Shown piece after piece: positions 60,130 to 64,000 of a stretch of 64,000 nucleotides of DNA. Numbering within the stretch: the stretch's first letter is position 1; the number at the start of each line of letters is the position of its first letter. Position numbers and translations under genes: made by a program. Source of the DNA: Armatimonadota bacterium (GTDB lineage Bacteria > Armatimonadota > Fimbriimonadia > Fimbriimonadales > Fimbriimonadaceae); NCBI GenBank assembly GCA_018268395.1, contig JAFDWQ010000002.1, positions 1-64,000 on the forward strand, in the 5' to 3' direction. Under the pieces are notes generated by a model that did not search any database, was not told the origin of the DNA, and saw only the letters and a program-made list of their open reading frames with translations.

Positions 60130-60147
60130 CCTACGACCTCTTCTGTT

Positions 60148-60176
60148 CGACGGGCCCCTATGGCGGGGGCCCGTCG
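60148..60176 (+). terminator. Terminator embedded in the 3' end of the opposite gene
   Basis: 11-bp arms CGACGGGCCCC and GGGGCCCGTCG around a 7-nt loop, then TCGTTTT. On the minus strand part of it spells the last codons (GPPP) and stop of the membrane-protein gene. Confidence 0.75.
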
Positions 60177-60589
60177 TCGTTTTCCGGCGGCTTTCCGACG
60201 GGCGACGTGAAGAGGAGCAGGGTTCCAAGGACGAGGATCTCGACCGCTTCGGTGACGAGTTGGAACGTCAATCGCACCGGATCCCAATTGTCCAGATACC
60301 TCCGCGTCGCGGGCCAAAGGAACGCGTTCAGCGTCACGGCCGCGATCACGGACTCCAGGAACAAGAGCACTGCTGCCGCCGTCCGGGATTGTCTGAACAG
60401 TCCGACCGAGAGGGCCAGAACGACGACGGCCGCCACGACGCCTGGCCAGGTGGCCGCGAACTGCTTGGCCGGCTCGTGGGTCCAGGCGTAGAAGTGGTTC
60501 CTTAAGGGCCCTGTTCCTTGAAGGACCGCGATCAACCCTGCCACCGTCCACATCCACGGCTTGACCGTTGTACGCCGGCCAGGACTCAT
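60158..60589 (-). CDS. Small membrane protein, unknown
   Basis: 143 residues. Seen: four hydrophobic helices (MWTVAGLIAVLQG; GVVAAVVVLALSVGLF; TAAAVLLFLESVIAAVTL; FQLVTEAVEILVLGTLLLF) and a soluble tail GKPPENDDGPPP. Not recognised; resembles a DUF-type four-helix membrane protein. TATCCT ends exactly 7 nt before the ATG. Confidence 0.75.
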   Translation of the reverse strand: MSPGRRTTVKPWMWTVAGLIAVLQGTGPLRNHFYAWTHEPAKQFAATWPGVVAAVVVLALSVGLFRQSRTAAAVLLFLESVIAAVTLNAFLWPATRRYLDNWDPVRLTFQLVTEAVEILVLGTLLLFTSPVGKPPENDDGPPP

Positions 60590-60595
60590 GGTCCA

Positions 60596-60601
60596 AGGAT
60601 A
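60596..60601 (-). promoter_or_regulatory. -10 box, leaderless membrane-protein start
   Basis: TATCCT, last base exactly 7 nt before the ATG. Confidence 0.5.
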
Positions 60602-60740
60602 CTGAGTCGCAGACCAAGCCGTGCCTTCCGCGGACCGTCTCGGACGATCCTTCCATTATTGGTCCGGAGCGTTCGTCCGTCTGGCGGCTTCCTCGCAAAG
60701 ACGCGAGAGGGCCAAGGCAGCCTAGCGGTCAGAAAGCTCT

Positions 60741-61628
60741 TCAGTACTTCATCCGCACATAGACCGTGAACTGGACCACCGGTTCGCTGACGACGGGATT
60801 CACGACGTGGTCGAAGTCTTTGCCCGTCAGTCCGTTGAAGAAGAAGGTCTGCGGCTTCCTGGCGCGCTGGATGAGCATGTTCGGGCGCCAGCCGTCCATC
60901 TGCTCCGACTCTTGCGCCACGTACGAGTCGTACATGTCGGCGGGATAGTAAATGCTGAACTGTGGATTGGTCAGCCCCGAAGGCTGTCCCATCTTGACCC
61001 CGAACAACCGCTCCATGTCGTCCGACTTCCGTTTGAGGACGAGCGCGGCTTCCGCAAGGAGCTTGGTCTGCAAGGCGTCGATGTCCTTGACGACGTAGTC
61101 GACCTTGACCAGGTCGAAGACGCCGACCTTGGCCGCAGCCTCGATCAGGCCGTCGATCCCCCCTTTGTCCTTGTAGCGGACGAGGACGTTCTTTTTGACT
61201 TCGAAGCCGACGACGATCTCGCGCATCGTGTTGTCCGGCAACGCCTCGTAGCCGTAGATCCGGTTTTGAGCGACGAAGTCGACGTATCGGTCTTGCGGGC
61301 GGACTTTGAGACCGTTTAAACCTGATTCGAAGGCCTTTACGGTGTCGTCCATCTTCTTCCGAGCCTCTTCCAAGGTCTTACCTTCCGCGTTGACGCCGAA
61401 CACGGCCACGTATTCGTCGGCCACGACGTTCATGAGCACGCTGGCTTCGACGAACTTCCCGTCCCCCGGCGCTCCCCTCTTCGCCAGTTCGTTGGCCCGG
61501 GCCGCTTCGACCCCTGACCGCGATTGCTGACGGTACGCGGCGCTGCCGCCCCCGACTTGGGCGAACGCGTGAGACGCGCACGTGACGACGAAGACGATGG
61601 CGAGAGAAACCGGTGTAAGCCCTTTCAT
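60741..61628 (-). CDS. Exported SIMPL-domain (DUF541) protein
   Basis: 295 residues. Seen: signal peptide (LAIVFVVTCASHAFA), and the SIMPL layout VEASVLMNVVADEYVAVFGV, EARKKMDDTVKAFESGLNGL, IYGYEALPDNTMREIVVGFEV and DIDALQTKLLAEAALVLKRK, ending VVQFTVYVRMKY. YggE-like proteins are periplasmic or outer-membrane linked and stress-related; their biochemical role is not settled. AGGG precedes the ATG. Gene lies between two divergent, unrelated genes. Confidence 0.85.
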   Translation of the reverse strand: MKGLTPVSLAIVFVVTCASHAFAQVGGGSAAYRQQSRSGVEAARANELAKRGAPGDGKFVEASVLMNVVADEYVAVFGVNAEGKTLEEARKKMDDTVKAFESGLNGLKVRPQDRYVDFVAQNRIYGYEALPDNTMREIVVGFEVKKNVLVRYKDKGGIDGLIEAAAKVGVFDLVKVDYVVKDIDALQTKLLAEAALVLKRKSDDMERLFGVKMGQPSGLTNPQFSIYYPADMYDSYVAQESEQMDGWRPNMLIQRARKPQTFFFNGLTGKDFDHVVNPVVSEPVVQFTVYVRMKY

Positions 61629-61787
61629 TGTTGTGCCCTTGCTCGAAACCTGTCGCTCTTAGGGACGTGTCCGTCGCTCGATCGGTAACATACGACGTCA
61701 AGTTTCTCGAATCCGCGTCCACCCACGGGGTCAAGGCAAGAGGACGTCACGAATCGCCTGCCAACGGTAGCGCCAAACAGCTCCACG

Positions 61788-61797
61788 TTGTGCACAA
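61788..61797. promoter_or_regulatory. Palindrome over the AIM24 gene promoter
   Basis: TTGTGCACAA, perfect 10-bp dyad overlapping the CACAAT -10 box; a possible repressor site. Confidence 0.35.
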
Positions 61798-61798
61798 T
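61793..61798 (+). promoter_or_regulatory. -10 box, leaderless AIM24 gene start
   Basis: CACAAT, last base 8 nt before the ATG. Confidence 0.45.
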
Positions 61799-61805
61799 AC
61801 GACTC

Positions 61806-62522
61806 ATGCCAGAGGCTGACAACGTCGTCACGCATACGATCGCCGATTTCGTCGCGAGTACCGCCGAAAAGGACAACCCAGGGAACGTCTTCGAACTTGA
61901 GTCCAGCCGTATGCTGGAAGCCCATGTCAGCGGCAGGACATGGTCGAAACTCGGCTCGATGGTCGCTTACCGGGGCAGCCTGCAATTCAAGCGCGAAGGA
62001 ATGCTTGAAGGTGGCGTCGGCAAGGCCCTGATGAAGATGGTTTCGGGCGAAATGTCACCGCTCGTCAAGATCGAAGGGAACGGCATCGCCTACTTGGCTG
62101 ACGAGGCGAAAGAGGTCACGATCCTTCGCCTGACGGGCGATTCCATCAACGTCAACGGTAACGACCTTCTCGCGTTCGAAGACACGGTCTCCTATGACAT
62201 CACGATGCATAAGAGGATCGCCGGCATGATGTCGGGGGGCCTGTTCTCGGTCAAGCTGAGCGGCAACGGCATGGTCGCCATCGTGTCGCACGGCAAGCCC
62301 TTGACGCTGAAAGTCTCTCCGAACGATCCGGTCTTTACGGATCCGAATTCGACCGTCGCGTGGTCCGGTAACTTGACTCCCGAACTGAAGTCCGACATTA
62401 ACTTTAAGACCTTGATGGGGCGCGGTGGCGGAGAGACGTTCCAGATGGCTTTCCGTGGCGAGGGTTTCGTCGTCGTCCAGCCGTTCGAGGAACATCCGGC
62501 CGTCCAGTCGACCGCTCGCTAA
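61806..62522 (+). CDS. AIM24-family protein
   Basis: 238 residues. Seen: VFELESSRMLEAHVSGRTWSK, GSMVAYRGSLQFKREGM, PLVKIEGNGIAYLADEAKEV and SGNGMVAIVSHGKPLTL, the Trp/Gly-rich beta prism of AIM24 (TerD-independent, mitochondrial-biogenesis-like) proteins. No signal peptide. Cytoplasmic function unknown in bacteria. The stop codon lies in the loop of the terminator hairpin. Confidence 0.88.
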   Translation: MPEADNVVTHTIADFVASTAEKDNPGNVFELESSRMLEAHVSGRTWSKLGSMVAYRGSLQFKREGMLEGGVGKALMKMVSGEMSPLVKIEGNGIAYLADEAKEVTILRLTGDSINVNGNDLLAFEDTVSYDITMHKRIAGMMSGGLFSVKLSGNGMVAIVSHGKPLTLKVSPNDPVFTDPNSTVAWSGNLTPELKSDINFKTLMGRGGGETFQMAFRGEGFVVVQPFEEHPAVQSTAR

Positions 62523-62537
62523 CAGCGAACGGTCGAC
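62507..62537 (+). terminator. Hairpin terminator containing the stop codon
   Basis: 8-bp arms GTCGACCG and CGGTCGAC, then one mismatch and inner arms TCGCT and AGCGA with loop AAC. The TAA stop of the AIM24 gene overlaps the loop. No T-run. Confidence 0.6.
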
Positions 62538-62553
62538 TGACGAGAAGCCGCTG

Positions 62554-64000
62554 TCAGTTCACCTGGACCATTTCGAAGGCTTCGACGACGTCGCCTTCTT
62601 TGAAGTCTTCCCAGCCCTCGAACTTTAAGCCACAGTCCTGGCCCGCGATGATCTCGCGCACGTCCTCTTTCACGTTGCGGAGCGAAGCGACCTTGCCCTC
62701 GTAGACCAGTTCCGTGCCCCGCTTGATACGGACTTGGGCGCCGCGCAGGATCTTGCCGTCGGTACAGTGCGAACCCGCGACTTTGCCCGCCTTCGAAAGC
62801 TTGAAGGCGACCCGGACTTCGACGGTGCCCATGTACTCTTCTTCGAACTTGGGCTCGAGCATGCCTTTGACGGCGTTCTCGATGTCCTCGATGAGTTCAT
62901 AGATGATCGTGTACGTGCGGATTTCGACCTTTTGACGCTCGGCCTCGTTCTTCGCGCCCGGTTCGGGTTTCACGTTGAAGCCGACGACGATCGCGTTCGC
63001 CGCGCTGGCGAGCAAGATGTCGCCTTCGGTGATCGTCCCGACGCCTGCGTGGATCACCTTGACGTTGACTTCGTCGTTCTCGATCTTGTCGAGAAGGCCC
63101 TTGACCGCCTCGACGCTCCCTTGAACGTCCGCCTTGACGATCAGGTTGAGATCCTTGACATCGTCCTCGACACCCATCTTCCGGATGTCCTTGAGGCTGA
63201 CCCGCCGTTTCGGGCTGAACAGGGCCTTGGCGCGCTCTTCGTCCACGCGAACCCCGACGGTGTCGCGGGCGTCCCGCTCGTCCTTGGCCGGTTCCACGGT
63301 GTCGCCGGCGAGCGGAACGTCGTCTAAGCCGAGCACCTCGACCGGCATCGAGGGGCCGGCGGACGGCATCCTTTCGCCTTTCCAGTCCGTCAGGGCCTTC
63401 ATCTTGCCCCACGTCCGTCCGACGATGATCACGTCCCCGACCTTGAGGGTGCCTTCCTCGACCAAGACCGTGGCTACGGGGCCTCGGCCTTTCTCGAGCT
63501 TCGCTTCGATGACGACGCCTTTCAGCGCGCCCTTCGGATCGGCCTTCAGCTCCATGATGTCCGCTTGAAGCAGGATCATTTCGAGGAGGTGGGGGATGCC
63601 TTCGCCCGTGTGGGCGCTGACCGGACAGACGATGACGTCTCCGCCGTAGTCTTCTGCGACCAGTTCGTACTGGGTGAGCTGCTGCTTCGCCTTCTCGACG
63701 TTCGCTTCAGGTTTGTCGATCTTGTTGACCGCGACGATGATCGGGACTTGAGCGTTCTTGACGTGGCTGATCGCCTCGATCGTCTGCGGCATGATGCCGT
63801 CGTCGGCGGCGATCACAAGGATCGCGATGTCCGTGACCTGCGCACCTCGGGCCCGCATCGCGGTAAACGCCGCATGGCCCGGCGTGTCCAAAAACGTGAT
63901 GACGCCTTCAGGAAGCGTGACCTGATAAGCGCCGATGTGCTGCGTGATGCCGCCGAATTCGCCTTTGACGACGTTCGTCTTGCGGATGTAGTCCAGCAGC
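62554..64000 (-). CDS. infB: Translation initiation factor IF-2, N-terminal part missing
   Basis: The last ~482 residues are present; the rest lies past the right edge. IF-2 is the GTPase that brings initiator tRNA to the ribosome. Seen: [18 protein letters not shown] (G3 region), NKIDKPEAN (G4), VSAHTGEGI (G5), domain [15 protein letters not shown], domain III and the C2 domain with [25 protein letters not shown]. In a leaderless-rich genome IF-2 and IF-3 levels affect which mRNAs are read. Conserved and clearly intact where visible. Confidence 0.96.
   Translation of the reverse strand, partial: LLDYIRKTNVVKGEFGGITQHIGAYQVTLPEGVITFLDTPGHAAFTAMRARGAQVTDIAILVIAADDGIMPQTIEAISHVKNAQVPIIVAVNKIDKPEANVEKAKQQLTQYELVAEDYGGDVIVCPVSAHTGEGIPHLLEMILLQADIMELKADPKGALKGVVIEAKLEKGRGPVATVLVEEGTLKVGDVIIVGRTWGKMKALTDWKGERMPSAGPSMPVEVLGLDDVPLAGDTVEPAKDERDARDTVGVRVDEERAKALFSPKRRVSLKDIRKMGVEDDVKDLNLIVKADVQGSVEAVKGLLDKIENDEVNVKVIHAGVGTITEGDILLASAANAIVVGFNVKPEPGAKNEAERQKVEIRTYTIIYELIEDIENAVKGMLEPKFEEEYMGTVEVRVAFKLSKAGKVAGSHCTDGKILRGAQVRIKRGTELVYEGKVASLRNVKEDVREIIAGQDCGLKFEGWEDFKEGDVVEAFEMVQVN

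Noticed and set aside
61684-61712. TTGACG and TATGTT before the SIMPL gene as a promoter pair.
   Set aside because: On the minus strand only three bases separate them, so they cannot be the -35 and -10 of one promoter.
1-64000. CRISPR array, prophage, integrated element or transposon.
   Set aside because: No regularly spaced long repeats, no transposase, integrase or phage structural gene, and no terminal repeats were visible; gene style is uniform throughout. Nothing is adjacent to the tRNAs that resembles an attachment duplication.

Overview
The window is a GC-rich bacterial chromosome segment, densely packed on both strands. I see no rRNA, CRISPR array, transposase, phage gene or other clear mobile element. 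The best taxonomic guess is Armatimonadota, probably a Fimbriimonadia-type lineage. This rests on three type II/IV prepilin-like proteins with the N-terminal pattern RAFTLIE(L/I)LVVIAII followed by an FPVF(A/F)xAK helix, on PEP-CTERM-type secreted proteins, and on many small secreted or lipidated proteins of unknown function. It is an inference from gene style, not from a marker gene. No stretch longer than about 300 bases lacks a gene.

Layout. 1-3500 (minus): an operon of a DUF5695-like large protein, a small membrane protein and a histidine phosphatase cut by the left edge. 3543-7114: a GH4-like Rossmann protein, a secreted subtilisin and a secreted unknown. 7186-10186: an elongator-type tRNA (CAT), an acyl-CoA dehydrogenase and a pyruvate dehydrogenase-type E2. 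10321-11529: a histone H1-like Lys/Thr/Ala-rich protein. 11620-16755: a propeller-like protein, carA, a thioredoxin-like protein, a short leuA, a prepilin and a small lipoprotein. 16826-20002: a second E2 and a Cys-rich secreted protein. 20092-26061: phenylalanine hydroxylase, HAD hydrolase, Fpg, a degenerate GIY-YIG-like protein, a lipoprotein plus transaldolase pair, and mnmE. 26260-30309: a sigma-region-4-like regulator and a zinc-ribbon/TPR, TPR, PilZ cluster. 30285-34917: amidohydrolase, UbiA prenyltransferase, a lipoprotein and an HDAC-like deacetylase. 34892-41885: a giant BTAD/NB-ARC/TPR regulator, a secreted propeller, acyl-CoA dehydrogenase and a secreted lipase-like hydrolase. 42025-45879: TetR, S41 protease, a PDZ-alpha/beta hydrolase and an HNH gene interrupted by an in-frame TGA. 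45972-54860: cupin, secreted proteins, TlpA-like thioredoxin, a PilZ-like protein, an Idh/MocA oxidoreductase, tRNA-Leu(TAG), SGNH hydrolase, GNAT, a CADD-like oxygenase, L-fucose isomerase and a cold-shock/DUF1294 protein. 54958-60129: an unknown protein, two prepilins, a lipoprotein, a PEP-CTERM protein and a secreted protein. 60158-64000: a membrane protein, a SIMPL protein, an AIM24 protein and infB cut by the right edge.

The most striking general feature is how genes begin. At 18 starts a TANNNT-like -10 box ends exactly 7-8 nt before the start codon, which predicts leaderless mRNAs; another nine have predicted leaders of only 2-7 nt. The few genes with a good Shine-Dalgarno are mostly exported or surface proteins. 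This rule fixed several start codons, including GTG starts for mnmE, the HAD hydrolase and the PDZ hydrolase and a TTG for carA.

Gene ends are equally compact. Convergent neighbours overlap tail-to-tail by 23-26 nt in three places and by 4 nt in two more, and two hairpin terminators contain coding 3' ends or stop codons. I found no large undescribed system such as a defence island. The best leads are the leaderless architecture, the TGA-interrupted HNH gene, five helically phased CGTCACG-type repeats in front of a PEP-CTERM gene, the three-part histone-like protein, the CADD-like oxygenase that keeps the self-sacrificing residues, and the PilZ cluster.
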